Below, one piece after another: positions 7,591 through 16,180 of a stretch of DNA of 30,027 nucleotides. Location of the stretch: positions 1 through 30,027 of the forward strand of contig PWND01000094.1 in the NCBI GenBank assembly GCA_003557965.1, read 5' to 3'. Under the pieces are notes generated by a model, which was given only the letters and a program-made list of their open reading frames with translations, was not told the origin of the DNA and did not search any database. The DNA is from Bacteroidales bacterium (GTDB lineage: Bacteria; Bacteroidota; Bacteroidia; Bacteroidales; UBA7960). The position numbers and the translations under genes are program-made. Positions within the stretch are counted from its first letter, which is position 1. The number at the start of each line of letters is the position of its first letter.

Positions 7591-9437
7591 CTTTTATCTT
7601 TAAAAATAATTGTAATTACCGTTTTGCCATGTATTGCCTCAACTGACAAGCTGCCGCCAATTTGTTCATTTACTAATACTTTGGCTAATTGTAAACCTAT
7701 AGTATTTTCTTGCGTTAAAACATTACTTCCTGGCAAACCTTTACCATTATCAGCAATAATAACTTCATACCTGTTGTTTTCATATCTATATGATACTGTG
7801 AGAATAGGTTTTTTATCGGGGTTAGCTTTTAAGAACTCATCCTCAAACCCATGATAAAAAGCATTACTTATCACCTCATTCATTACTATTCCAAGAGGTA
7901 TTGCAAAATCAATATCGAGATAAACATCTGATATACTGAGGTTTAAATTTATATTTTCTTTTTTATAAAACTTTTGAAGATCATAAACCAGCTTCTTTAT
8001 AAAGGATGCAAACTCAACATAAGAATAAGTAATTGACATGTACAAGTAATCATGTACTAAAAGTATGCTCTTTACCCTATTGGTTAATTCCTTAAATTTT
8101 AAGTTAGTAACTTCAGAGAGATTATTTCCGGTTTGGTTTTCCAGTAATGCAATAATAACATGCATATTTACCTTCACACGATTAAGTATTTCGTTTATGA
8201 TGATTTCTTTTTCAATAATTTCAGCTTTCACTTGCTGTTCAATTTTCATCCTTTCGGTAATTTTTACCTGCAATTCCTTGTGTGATTTAACTAGTTTACT
8301 AATTCTGTCTTTTACTCTTTTATCAAGTTCTTCTTTAGCTTGATTCATCTTTTGCTCAACTTTTTGTTTTTGTCGAACCTCTTCTTTCAGTAAAACTGTT
8401 TCCCTGTTATCATTGCCCCATACTACAATCCCTAATTTATCACCAAAAGAATCAATAAGAACAGAAAAATACAATAAAATCGGCAAAGGTTCATTATTTT
8501 GGCCAATAATATTAAACTCCGCATCGGAGATATCAGAGCCATTTAACACTTTGTTGAGGCAAGCCTGCAATTCTTCTCTTTCAAGAAACATATCAGGGAA
8601 ATATACTCCTATTGTGTCCCTTTTCTCATGTGCAATTAGCCTAAGCGAATAATTGTTTGTATTACTAATATTAAACCCTTTATCCAACAAAATAAGAAAT
8701 TTGTTCATTTTTCTTAAAACCGCTTCTGTAGAGGCTTTAATTTGTGCCTCTTCAGGGCTGTACCTGTAAACAACATAAGCGGAGCCAACTACCCAAAGTA
8801 AGCCAGACACATTTGAAAATGTTGAATAAACAACCTCTAATTGATGAAATAATAGTAAGTCAAATATTAAATGAAAAGATATTACTGCAGCAACACCAAA
8901 TATCAAAATAATTTTCTGGCTTTTTTCTTTACTGCTATTTTGCTTCCATTTATATAGAAGTAATACCAGTGCCGAAAAATATAATGCTATTACAAAAATA
9001 AAAGAAGCGTTGGCAAATATTGAATTTTTAAATTCAACCTGGAAAATATTCAGTTCATGAAATTCATGGATATTTATTGGATTCTCTTCAAGTAACAACA
9101 ATGAAAACAATGCAGTAATGGAAAGAAACAGGACTATTTTCACAGCGATACCAATATGTTTTACAAGTTTTAATTTAAAATGTTTAACAATAAGCATATT
9201 TACAGCTATCGGCAAAAGCAGCCAACCAAAAGATGCTAAATAAAATGCAGTCATAATAGTTTTTGCATCCTCTGCCAAATAAAACACCAGGTAACCGGCA
9301 GACCAAATAGCAACAAGGAATGCATTTGCCAGGTATATCCGGTATAAGCGAGCGCTTTTGTTCTTTAAAAAAACTGTTAACCCAGCCTGAATGCTTAACA
9401 CAATTACGATGACAGATATGATTATAAATGAAAGCAT
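7587..9437 (-). CDS. 7TM histidine-kinase homologue lacking the phospho-accepting His
   Basis: A 616-residue membrane protein: seven hydrophobic helices (about residues 1-225), a PAS-like region (about 235-345), a coiled coil (about 350-405), a HisKA_2-type dimerisation region (about 405-480) and a HATPase_c domain (about 500-616) with N-box NEVISNAFYHGF, G1 DNGKGLPG and G2 TIGLQLA. The HisKA_2 motif, normally EIHHRVKNN, reads EILNRVKVN: the His before RVK is N419. The upstream neighbour with the same architecture has H419 at the same residue number. The ATPase domain looks intact. It begins 25 bases after that neighbour, so the two are probably cotranscribed. I infer a pseudokinase that may pair with the active paralogue. 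Confidence 0.88.
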   Translation of the reverse strand: MLSFIIISVIVIVLSIQAGLTVFLKNKSARLYRIYLANAFLVAIWSAGYLVFYLAEDAKTIMTAFYLASFGWLLLPIAVNMLIVKHFKLKLVKHIGIAVKIVLFLSITALFSLLLLEENPINIHEFHELNIFQVEFKNSIFANASFIFVIALYFSALVLLLYKWKQNSSKEKSQKIILIFGVAAVISFHLIFDLLLFHQLEVVYSTFSNVSGLLWVVGSAYVVYRYSPEEAQIKASTEAVLRKMNKFLILLDKGFNISNTNNYSLRLIAHEKRDTIGVYFPDMFLEREELQACLNKVLNGSDISDAEFNIIGQNNEPLPILLYFSVLIDSFGDKLGIVVWGNDNRETVLLKEEVRQKQKVEQKMNQAKEELDKRVKDRISKLVKSHKELQVKITERMKIEQQVKAEIIEKEIIINEILNRVKVNMHVIIALLENQTGNNLSEVTNLKFKELTNRVKSILLVHDYLYMSITYSYVEFASFIKKLVYDLQKFYKKENINLNLSISDVYLDIDFAIPLGIVMNEVISNAFYHGFEDEFLKANPDKKPILTVSYRYENNRYEVIIADNGKGLPGSNVLTQENTIGLQLAKVLVNEQIGGSLSVEAIHGKTVITIIFKDKS

Positions 9438-9462
9438 TTTTTGCTATATATTAGTTCAAAAT

Positions 9463-11298
9463 TTAAAACACAAGATAAAACCTTGTTCCATTATCACAAA
9501 TTATTTCAAACTCACCTTTGAGTTGATCTTTAACAAGAATACTAACAAGCTGTAATCCAATAGATTCTACTTTATTCTTATGCTTGTCCCATTTCATCCC
9601 AACACCATTATCAGATACAGTCAATACCAATTTATTGTTTGCATTTTTATAATACTCCACTTCTATTATATTTTGAGTCTTTTTCTGTTTGCTATCAGGG
9701 AAAGCATAATTAATTGCGTTAGACATTATTTCAACAAAAATAATTCCGCAAGTTATTGCTTTATTAATATCCAAAAGCTCATCCCTTATATTTAGCCTGA
9801 ATGTTATTTTGTTTTTACTATTACTTTGTGAGTATAGCTTGCCTGCCGTTCTTTTTAGATATTCTCCGAAATTAATTTTTGAAAGTTGAGGAAGTGAGTA
9901 AAATGATTCATGAACCGACGAAATGCTTCTTATCACATTACTTAGTTCATATAGTTTACCAGAGGCCTCTTTTTCAATATCCTTATGAGATGCAAGCATG
10001 TTTACAAGAGATATAATAATTTGGATATTGTTCTTTACTCTGTGGTGGATTTCCTGAATAAGTGTTATTTTTTTATTAAGATCAGAATTTATTTGTTCCT
10101 CAACACGCTCTCTTTCATATATTTCATGTTTTAGTTGTTCATTAGCCAAAAATAATTGTTTAGTCTTTTTTTCAACTAATGACTCTAATTCCCTTTTAAT
10201 CATTAACAACTCTCTTTCACGTTTTACTCTTTCGGCAACTTCCTGTTTTAAAGCAATTGTAAGCCTGTTATCTATGCAATATAACACAATGCCTATTGGA
10301 TTATCTAAGCTATCTTTATTTAGCAAACAAGAAGCTACCACCGGGATTTTTGTATTATCCCGGCTTATTATTTCATTTTCAACTAATTCTGATGTTTCTA
10401 ATTCTTCTACCTGATTAATAATTTGGGATATCGAGGAGGGATTTGAGAATAAATCAGCAGTTCTTAACCTTTTAATATCACTTACATCATATTTTAGTAT
10501 TTTCAAAAAGTGATTATTTACATTAATTACTTTTCCTGATAAATCCATAAATAAAACAAAGTCATTTATTTGTTCAAAAATTAAAAAGTCTAATAGATCA
10601 GAGCTCTTATACGGCATATTTAGTGAAATTGCAGCATAATAAACAAAAGCAACTGTCCCGGCAACTACAAAAGGTGTTAATGAAAAATAATACGAAGTAA
10701 TAAATGACAAAACATACTCTGTAAAAACAGATAGAAATGCTGTTAGTAATATTAAATGGCATAAGTTTTTTGATACTGTTTTTTCCCTGTTCGTATATGC
10801 CCTTTTTTTCCAATTGTAAAGTATTATTACAGACAATGACATACAAAAAAAGAGGTTAAACAATACAAACAATAACCATGGGCTAGTATAACTTCTGAAA
10901 ACTATCCACGAGTTTTCGTAAAAAGTTAAATCAGCAATTTTGGAAAAGTCAAGAAAAAGGTATTTTGCCATTGTTACTATAAAGGCCGGCAATAGATAAT
11001 ATCTAAGTATATTAATTACAACAATGCTCTTTGACTTAGATATTTTGAAAAATAAATAAGTTAAAAAGAACGGGAAAAATGACCTTCCAACTGATAAAAA
11101 CCTATAGTAAAGTTCAGCATACTTATAATTATCGGTATATTGAAATAAAAATGAGAATAAAGCATAAGCAGAAAAAACTATGCATATAAATCCAAGTTCT
11201 TTTTTTGCAAGTGCTCTTTTTTCATAAAAGAAAAGATAAAAAACTGCCTGAATACTTAGCAAAATAAATACAAGCAGAATAATCTCATACCAGCTCAT
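9463..11298 (-). CDS. 7TM-PAS sensor histidine kinase (HisKA_2 family)
   Basis: A 611-residue membrane kinase: seven hydrophobic helices (about residues 1-225), a PAS domain starting near FEQINDFVLFMDLSGKVI (about 245-350), a coiled coil (about 350-405), a HisKA_2 region with the full motif EIHHRVKNNIQII (H418/H419) and a HATPase_c domain (N-box VEIMSNAINYAF, G1 DNGVGMKWD, G2 SIGLQLV). The 7TM part has no recognisable ligand pocket, so the signal is unknown. It lies 23 bases after trxB and 25 before a paralogue that has lost its His. Family members phosphorylate response regulators, but none is adjacent. The ATG at 11298 leads straight into the first helix and is the likely start. Confidence 0.9.
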   Translation of the reverse strand: MSWYEIILLVFILLSIQAVFYLFFYEKRALAKKELGFICIVFSAYALFSFLFQYTDNYKYAELYYRFLSVGRSFFPFFLTYLFFKISKSKSIVVINILRYYLLPAFIVTMAKYLFLDFSKIADLTFYENSWIVFRSYTSPWLLFVLFNLFFCMSLSVIILYNWKKRAYTNREKTVSKNLCHLILLTAFLSVFTEYVLSFITSYYFSLTPFVVAGTVAFVYYAAISLNMPYKSSDLLDFLIFEQINDFVLFMDLSGKVINVNNHFLKILKYDVSDIKRLRTADLFSNPSSISQIINQVEELETSELVENEIISRDNTKIPVVASCLLNKDSLDNPIGIVLYCIDNRLTIALKQEVAERVKRERELLMIKRELESLVEKKTKQLFLANEQLKHEIYERERVEEQINSDLNKKITLIQEIHHRVKNNIQIIISLVNMLASHKDIEKEASGKLYELSNVIRSISSVHESFYSLPQLSKINFGEYLKRTAGKLYSQSNSKNKITFRLNIRDELLDINKAITCGIIFVEIMSNAINYAFPDSKQKKTQNIIEVEYYKNANNKLVLTVSDNGVGMKWDKHKNKVESIGLQLVSILVKDQLKGEFEIICDNGTRFYLVF

Positions 11299-11321
11299 TA
11301 AAGTAGTTTTTAATGTAACAA

Positions 11322-12254
11322 CTATTCTTCCTGGCTTGCGAGAAATCTTTCAGCCTCAATTGCAGCCATGCACCCTGTACCTGCAGCAGTAACAGCTTGC
11401 CTGTAAACATTATCCTGTACATCACCGGCTGCAAAAACACCATCAATATTTGTTCTTGTAGTTCCCGGCTTAGTAGTTATATACCCGCTTTTATCCATTT
11501 CCAATTGATTTTTAAATATATCTGAATTCGGCTTATGCCCGATAGCGATAAAAACTCCTTGTACATCAATTTTTACTTCTTTATTATCTTTAAGGTTTTC
11601 CAGGATAAAGCCATTAACTGCTTTATCTCCAATTATTTCCTTTGGAACATGGCTCCATAGGACTTCAATGTTTTTGGTTTTTAGCACCCTGTTTTGCATT
11701 GCTTTTGAGGCTCTAAGTTCATCTCTTCGATGAACCAGGTAAACCTTCTTGCAGAGTTTTGACAGGTATGATGCTTCTTCGCAGGCTGTATCACCGCCAC
11801 CAACCACAGCAACATCTTGTCCTTTATAAAAAAACCCATCACACGTTGCACAAGCAGATACGCCAAATCCGTTAAATTTCTTTTCGGATTCCATACCAAG
11901 CCATTTTGCAGAAGCCCCTGTTGCAATAATGAGGGTTTCGGCATGAACGGTTTTTTCATTATCAATAGTAACTTCAAAAGGCCTTTTTTGCAGATTAACT
12001 TTTGTGGCAATGCCCCACCTGATATCAGCACCAAATCTTTCTGATTGCTTTTTAAATATTTCCATCATTTCCGGGCCATTAATTCCTTCAGCAAATCCGG
12101 GATAGTTTTCAACATCGGTTGTAATTGTTAATTGACCGCCAGGCTGAAGCCCCTGGTAAACAACTGGTTTTAAATCTGCCCTGGCTGCATAAATAGCTGC
12201 AGTATAGCCGGCAGGGCCAGATCCTAAAATCAAGCACTTTATTTTGTCTTCCAT
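11322..12254 (-). CDS. trxB: Thioredoxin reductase
   Basis: A 310-residue cytoplasmic flavoprotein. It shows the N-terminal FAD motif GSGPAGYTAAIYAA (from G11), the redox-active CATC (C135/C138), the NADPH-binding GGGDTACEEA, and the C-terminal FAD motif GVFAAGDVQDNVYRQAVTA. It passes electrons from NADPH to thioredoxin. Length and order of motifs are typical of low-molecular-weight bacterial TrxB. It heads an apparent operon with two membrane kinases (gap 23 bases), which is not a common setting. A -7 box lies 14-21 bases upstream. Thioredoxin itself (22662-22979) is in a separate operon. Confidence 0.96.
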   Translation of the reverse strand: MEDKIKCLILGSGPAGYTAAIYAARADLKPVVYQGLQPGGQLTITTDVENYPGFAEGINGPEMMEIFKKQSERFGADIRWGIATKVNLQKRPFEVTIDNEKTVHAETLIIATGASAKWLGMESEKKFNGFGVSACATCDGFFYKGQDVAVVGGGDTACEEASYLSKLCKKVYLVHRRDELRASKAMQNRVLKTKNIEVLWSHVPKEIIGDKAVNGFILENLKDNKEVKIDVQGVFIAIGHKPNSDIFKNQLEMDKSGYITTKPGTTRTNIDGVFAAGDVQDNVYRQAVTAAGTGCMAAIEAERFLASQEE

Positions 12255-12267
12255 AGTTAATTTTTTT

Positions 12268-12275
12268 CAAAAGTA
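12268..12275 (-). promoter_or_regulatory. -7 box for trxB and the kinase pair
   Basis: TACTTTTG on the minus strand matches TAnnTTTG. The start point would be near 12261, leaving a very short leader before the ATG at 12254. No clear -33 element was seen, so the call is moderate. Confidence 0.4.
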
Positions 12276-12292
12276 TATAGAAATCCGGAATC

Positions 12293-12340
12293 TTTAAATA
12301 AAAAAAAGCCGGATATTGAAAATAAGCAATATCCGGCTTT
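12293..12340 (-). terminator. Rho-independent terminator of the upstream barrel gene
   Basis: A perfect 14-bp stem, AAAGCCGGATATTG (12305-12318) with CAATATCCGGCTTT (12327-12340), and an 8-base loop. On the minus strand it is followed by a run of T residues (TTTTTTTTATTT), so it ends the transcript of the gene at 12360-13391 and insulates trxB. Confidence 0.85.
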
Positions 12341-12359
12341 ACTAAAAATCAAGAAAAAT

Positions 12360-13391
12360 TTAAAAAACAATTCCTACTTTTAGCACATTAGAAAAGTATC
12401 TGTCATTTACGCTTCCTTTGTCACCAACTCCGTCAAAAAAGTTAAACATTGTGTATCTGTAGCCAAGTTCATAGCCAATTCTTACCTGGTTATTGATAAC
12501 ATATCCAAATCCTAACCCAACAGGAATTGCAGGCTGAACCTGGTTGAAATCAGTTTCTATAGTAACAGGCCTGTTTTGTTCATTAAAGAGCCTTAGATCA
12601 TTAAAAAACACTCCAATCCCGGTAAATCCGTATAAGTCAAATGCTTTTCTTTCAAGGAATGGTGCGTGAAGCTCTAATTTTCCAAAAAACTCAAAGACAT
12701 TATTTTCGAATCTATAACCATAATAGTCGGAATCAGCGAGGGTGCTACAGCTATGATGGCCACCATAGCTGCCATAATCCATACCAAAGCTGACACCTAA
12801 CCAGCTAGAAAGTAAGCGTTTTGTATAAAGGCCAAAGTTTAAGCCATAATTATCAGTTTGGTAGCCCATAAAGTCACCAAAAGCCATATTTTTTGCATTG
12901 CCAATATCTGTTACTGCATGAGCAGAACCAACGTTTATTCCTATTTCCCATGTTATTGGCCTTGTCCCCATCTCCTGGTCTCTTCTTGAAACACCTAACG
13001 GTGATTTTTGAACATTTTCAACGGCAACATTTTCTGTACTTCTAACATTGGTTGAGCCGGAACTGCCCATTGGCAGTTGACTATTGCTTTCCGGCGGCCT
13101 ATAACTCTGTCTTCTTGTTGTCGGATGTTCTTTTGACTGGCTTCTTCTCTCTGCAACTGTCCTGTTTCCACGAAAAAGCCTGCGAAAGAAATTATCTCCA
13201 TTAGAGTTATTAACAACAGGAAAACTGTTTGTTGAATATAAGCTTGATATCAAGCTATTTAACCCGGTTTCATTCAAAAGGACGTTTTCATTATTTTCCA
13301 CACTGTTTTCACTAACAACCTCTGCCTTAATTAATAAAGGGAATAGCAAAATCAGTGAAACACTGAAGATTTTTTTTAAATTTTTACACAT
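12360..13391 (-). CDS. Outer-membrane beta-barrel protein (DUF6089-like), long form
   Basis: A 343-residue exported protein. Residues 1-23 form a signal peptide (MCKNLKKIFSVSLILLFPLLIKA). Residues about 24-145 are low-complexity, polar and Arg/Ser-rich, with no fold visible. From WEIGINVGSAHAVTDIG (about 147) to the end the protein looks like an eight-stranded-type barrel with alternating hydrophobic and Gly/aromatic residues, ending in VGIVF, a typical outer-membrane C-terminus. The motif SRR..Q.M....WE.GIN.G.AH..T.IG is shared with the next gene upstream, so the two are paralogues. The barrel resembles DUF6089. No enzymatic motif is seen; role unknown. A strong terminator follows. Confidence 0.75.
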   Translation of the reverse strand: MCKNLKKIFSVSLILLFPLLIKAEVVSENSVENNENVLLNETGLNSLISSLYSTNSFPVVNNSNGDNFFRRLFRGNRTVAERRSQSKEHPTTRRQSYRPPESNSQLPMGSSGSTNVRSTENVAVENVQKSPLGVSRRDQEMGTRPITWEIGINVGSAHAVTDIGNAKNMAFGDFMGYQTDNYGLNFGLYTKRLLSSWLGVSFGMDYGSYGGHHSCSTLADSDYYGYRFENNVFEFFGKLELHAPFLERKAFDLYGFTGIGVFFNDLRLFNEQNRPVTIETDFNQVQPAIPVGLGFGYVINNQVRIGYELGYRYTMFNFFDGVGDKGSVNDRYFSNVLKVGIVF

Positions 13392-13752
13392 TGTACCGTA
13401 TGTTTAGTTTGCAATTTTATGGGGTTTAGTCTAAAATAAACAGGGTTTAATTTTTTTACATTTGAAGTATATCATTACTTATATAAAAAGATTAAATATA
13501 ATTGAGTGACAAAAATATAAATTTTTTTTATAAAACAATAGTTTTACATGAGATTTTTTCATTATCTTTTTTAACAATTTTTAATGTTTGCACAATATTC
13601 ATGTGCTCAAAGATTACTTATTTGCTAATATGTTTTTTTGAATGAAGTAAAATAAACAAAAATCAATATATAAAATCAAAGTATCAAATAATTGATACTT
13701 TGCTTTACAGCATGATTTTAAAAAGAAGAAAGAAGGAATATATATTTATTTA
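13392..13752. other. Intergenic stretch, 361 bases
   Basis: AT-rich sequence between the two barrel genes. It holds one perfect hairpin (listed separately) and presumably the promoter of the 12360-13391 gene; TAAAATTG on the minus strand near 13412-13419 is one mismatch from TAnnTTTG. No open frame with coding character was seen on either strand. Confidence 0.5.
13677..13702 (-). terminator. Hairpin after the second barrel gene
   Basis: A perfect 11-bp inverted repeat, CAAAGTATCAA / TTGATACTTTG, with loop ATAA, placed 51 bases after the stop of the 13753-14601 gene. On the minus strand it is followed by T-rich sequence (GATTTTATATATTG). The stem is AT-rich, so it is a plausible but not strong terminator. 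Confidence 0.5.
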
Positions 13753-14601
13753 TTAAAAGCTACGGTGATGACGAGGCCTGTAATCAATAAAGTAGCTAAA
13801 TTTCAAACTTGTAAAGTAATAACTATTGTAGCCCTGACTGGCTTTCCTGGTAAAACCATTAAGGTAGTTAGTAAAAGTTTTTCGCCAACCTATATCAAGG
13901 CCAATTTTAAACATACCATCAATAGCATAGTTAATACCAGCTCCAATTGGAAATACCATTTCAAAATTACTAAACTCCTCAAATTCAAAGTTATCCGGCT
14001 CAGGCACATAAAGTTCCGGATCATGGTAAAACGCCCCTAATCCGAGATATCCATATATTTCCAGTGGAATATTTCCTAAAATATCAGGCACATATCCTTC
14101 ACATCTTACAGCTAATTCAAAAATATTGTTGCTAAAAGCAAAGTCTCTGTGATATCTTGAGGATTCTTTTGGAGACAGGGAGTCAGCACCATGTATATGC
14201 CCATAGTTAAACGAAGAATTTATTGACATGAGCTGATTAACTCTGTACCTGGCAAAAACACCAGCATTAATACTTGTAGTTTCGAACTGTGTATCAAGAA
14301 TGAATCCCCTGGAAACTTCACTACTGCCACCTATTTCTGTTAATGAGTGTGCAGTGCCGATATTTATACCTACTTCCCATCCTGTTGGCGCCATGGCTTG
14401 AGCCCGCCTTGAAGCACTTACAGGTCTCCTGCCACGAGGTGGTGGTTTTGACCTGCTAACAGGTGGCTGATATTTTGCTCTGCCATAAACCGGTATTGCA
14501 GAATTACTTTCTGCATTGGTGGCAAACATGAAGCTTAAATTGCCAGTTTTAAAAACTGTACCAACAAGCAAAACAACCAAAATCATTATTAGTTTTCTCA
14601 C
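13753..14601 (-). CDS. Outer-membrane beta-barrel protein (DUF6089-like), short form
   Basis: A 282-residue exported protein. The N-terminus is a signal peptide (MRKLIMILVVLLVGTVFKTG, likely cut before about residue 32), followed by a short basic Pro/Arg-rich linker (RSKPPPRGRRPVSASRRAQ) and then a barrel region opening with WEVGINIGTAHSLTEIG. The opening motif and strand pattern match the protein at 12360-13391, so this is its paralogue with a shorter linker. The C-terminus ends YRPRHHRSF: the last residue is Phe, but the basic tail is unusual for a barrel. Function unknown. The gene is divergent from a REC-kinase gene across a 386-base gap. Confidence 0.75.
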   Translation of the reverse strand: MRKLIMILVVLLVGTVFKTGNLSFMFATNAESNSAIPVYGRAKYQPPVSRSKPPPRGRRPVSASRRAQAMAPTGWEVGINIGTAHSLTEIGGSSEVSRGFILDTQFETTSINAGVFARYRVNQLMSINSSFNYGHIHGADSLSPKESSRYHRDFAFSNNIFELAVRCEGYVPDILGNIPLEIYGYLGLGAFYHDPELYVPEPDNFEFEEFSNFEMVFPIGAGINYAIDGMFKIGLDIGWRKTFTNYLNGFTRKASQGYNSYYFTSLKFSYFIDYRPRHHRSF

Positions 14602-14987
14602 GACTATTGATGTTTGGTGATTAATTAATTAGTTTTTGTTTTTGACGGTGTAAATATACAAAATTTTATACATTTATACAAAATAAGTCGAATTTATGAT
14701 AAAACCAATACCTGTTGGCTAAAGGTAATCTCCCGGCAGATGTTGATTATTTTTGAAACTATATTTTTTTACAAAAAAAAATTGAAACAGTTAAACCAAT
14801 ATTTAAACGTATTTTTGTTATATTATATTTTTTTTACTATCTTGTGTTCCTGTTAATTTTTAGCTTAAATGCTTTATTTAGCATTTAAATGTGCAATAAA
14901 CAATAATATGAATTGTTATTATTTTATGCAGTAAGATAAATAAGCCTTAACTTGTTATACCAAACTACGACATAACCCTTTGAAAAA
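14602..14987. other. Divergent intergenic region with hairpins, 386 bases
   Basis: It separates the minus-strand barrel gene from the plus-strand REC-kinase gene and must hold both promoters. No exact TAnnTTTG box was found on either strand. A perfect 9-bp hairpin, TTAAATGCT / AGCATTTAA with loop TTATTT, lies at 14865-14888, and a weaker ACAAT/ATTGT hairpin at 14900-14916, both about 70-120 bases before the kinase ATG. They could be operator or leader structures. No coding sequence seen. Confidence 0.4.
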
Positions 14988-16103
14988 ATGAAAAAATCCG
15001 AAGAAACCCAGCAGAATCCTTATAAAGTACTAGTTATAGATGACGACCCTGATTTGATAAAGTCTTTAGAAAGGGTTTTATTTGATAATAATTATGTAGT
15101 ATATTCAGCTACTTCAGGAAAAGAAGCTAGTTCGAAGCTATACAGTATAAATCCTGACATTATTCTGTTAGATATGAAGATGCCTGACATGGATGGTTTT
15201 CAGATTTGTCAGGACATTAAGAAAGATCCCGGATTCGATGACGTTCCGGTTATTATATTAATCGAAACACCGGAACCGGAATTTATGATAAAATCTTTTG
15301 ACAGTGGAGCTGTTGATTATATTGTAAAGCCCATAAATACTAAAGTGTTGCTTGTCAGGATAGAAACCCACTTAAAGCTAAAGAATTACCAGGAAAGGCT
15401 TAAAGAGGTTAATATGATAAAAATGAAGTTTTTTTCAATTATGACTAACGATATAAAAGACAGCCTCATTGGTGTAAAGGGGTTGGCAAATTTCCTGGTG
15501 CAGGACTTGGAAGACAGCAGCAGCAATAGTAGTGAAGGTATAAAAATGGCAAAAATTTTACGCGAAGATTCCAAGCAGCTTTACGAATTACTTGAAAATC
15601 TTATAGATTGGGCATCAATTGAAACCGGACAGGCTGATGTAAAGCCGGAAAATATTAATATCAGTGAATTTGTTGAGAAAAACATAGCCGTTTACAGTGG
15701 AAACATTGCTCACAAGCAATTAAAAGTTAATTGCAACTGCCCTGGTGATATAACTTTAAAGTCGGATCCGGCAGCATTAAAAATCATTTTTTTAAAAATC
15801 TTATCTAATGCCATCAAGTATAGCAATGAAAATGGATTAATAGAAATAAATGTTTTCCGAAAAAACAGCAAATGTATTTTTGAAGTTATTGACAATGGTG
15901 TTGGCATGGATTCTGACGTAGTTGAAAACATTTTCAAGCTTGATACACCACACCCTAAAACAATTGGAACAGCAGACGAAAAAGGCACCGGGCTTGGGTT
16001 AATCATTTGCAATTCATTAATTGAAAGGCTTTCGGGAAGCATAAGCATTGAAAGTAAAAAATTCAGAGGGGTAAAAGTAACATTTGAGTTACCCGACTTA
16101 TAG
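14988..16103 (+). CDS. REC-HisKA-HATPase protein with Asn in place of the H-box His
   Basis: A 371-residue soluble protein. REC domain at residues 12-127: acidic pocket D18/D19/D20, phospho-acceptor D62 in ILLDMKMPDMDG, K114 in IVKPI; the usual Thr/Ser is I92. A dimerisation region follows (about 140-215) whose H-box reads FFSIMTNDIKDSL, where relatives have FFSIIAHDL: the His is N154. The HATPase_c domain (about 255-371) keeps N-box KILSNAIKYSNE, G1 DNGVGMD and G2 GTGLGLII. As built it should bind ATP but not autophosphorylate on His. It could act as a phosphorylation-sensitive regulator of another kinase or as a dominant partner (inference). The serpin gene follows by 77 bases on the same strand. 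Confidence 0.88.
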   Translation: MKKSEETQQNPYKVLVIDDDPDLIKSLERVLFDNNYVVYSATSGKEASSKLYSINPDIILLDMKMPDMDGFQICQDIKKDPGFDDVPVIILIETPEPEFMIKSFDSGAVDYIVKPINTKVLLVRIETHLKLKNYQERLKEVNMIKMKFFSIMTNDIKDSLIGVKGLANFLVQDLEDSSSNSSEGIKMAKILREDSKQLYELLENLIDWASIETGQADVKPENINISEFVEKNIAVYSGNIAHKQLKVNCNCPGDITLKSDPAALKIIFLKILSNAIKYSNENGLIEINVFRKNSKCIFEVIDNGVGMDSDVVENIFKLDTPHPKTIGTADEKGTGLGLIICNSLIERLSGSISIESKKFRGVKVTFELPDL

Positions 16104-16180
16104 CAGAGCGTCTGGAATAATAATTGTATTTTACCATAACACATTACATAAAATTTCGAAAACTAACTAAACCTTACATT

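Noticed and set aside
11681..12034. A 117-codon minus-strand frame inside trxB
   Set aside because: It lies wholly within trxB in another frame on the same strand; trxB is complete and conserved.
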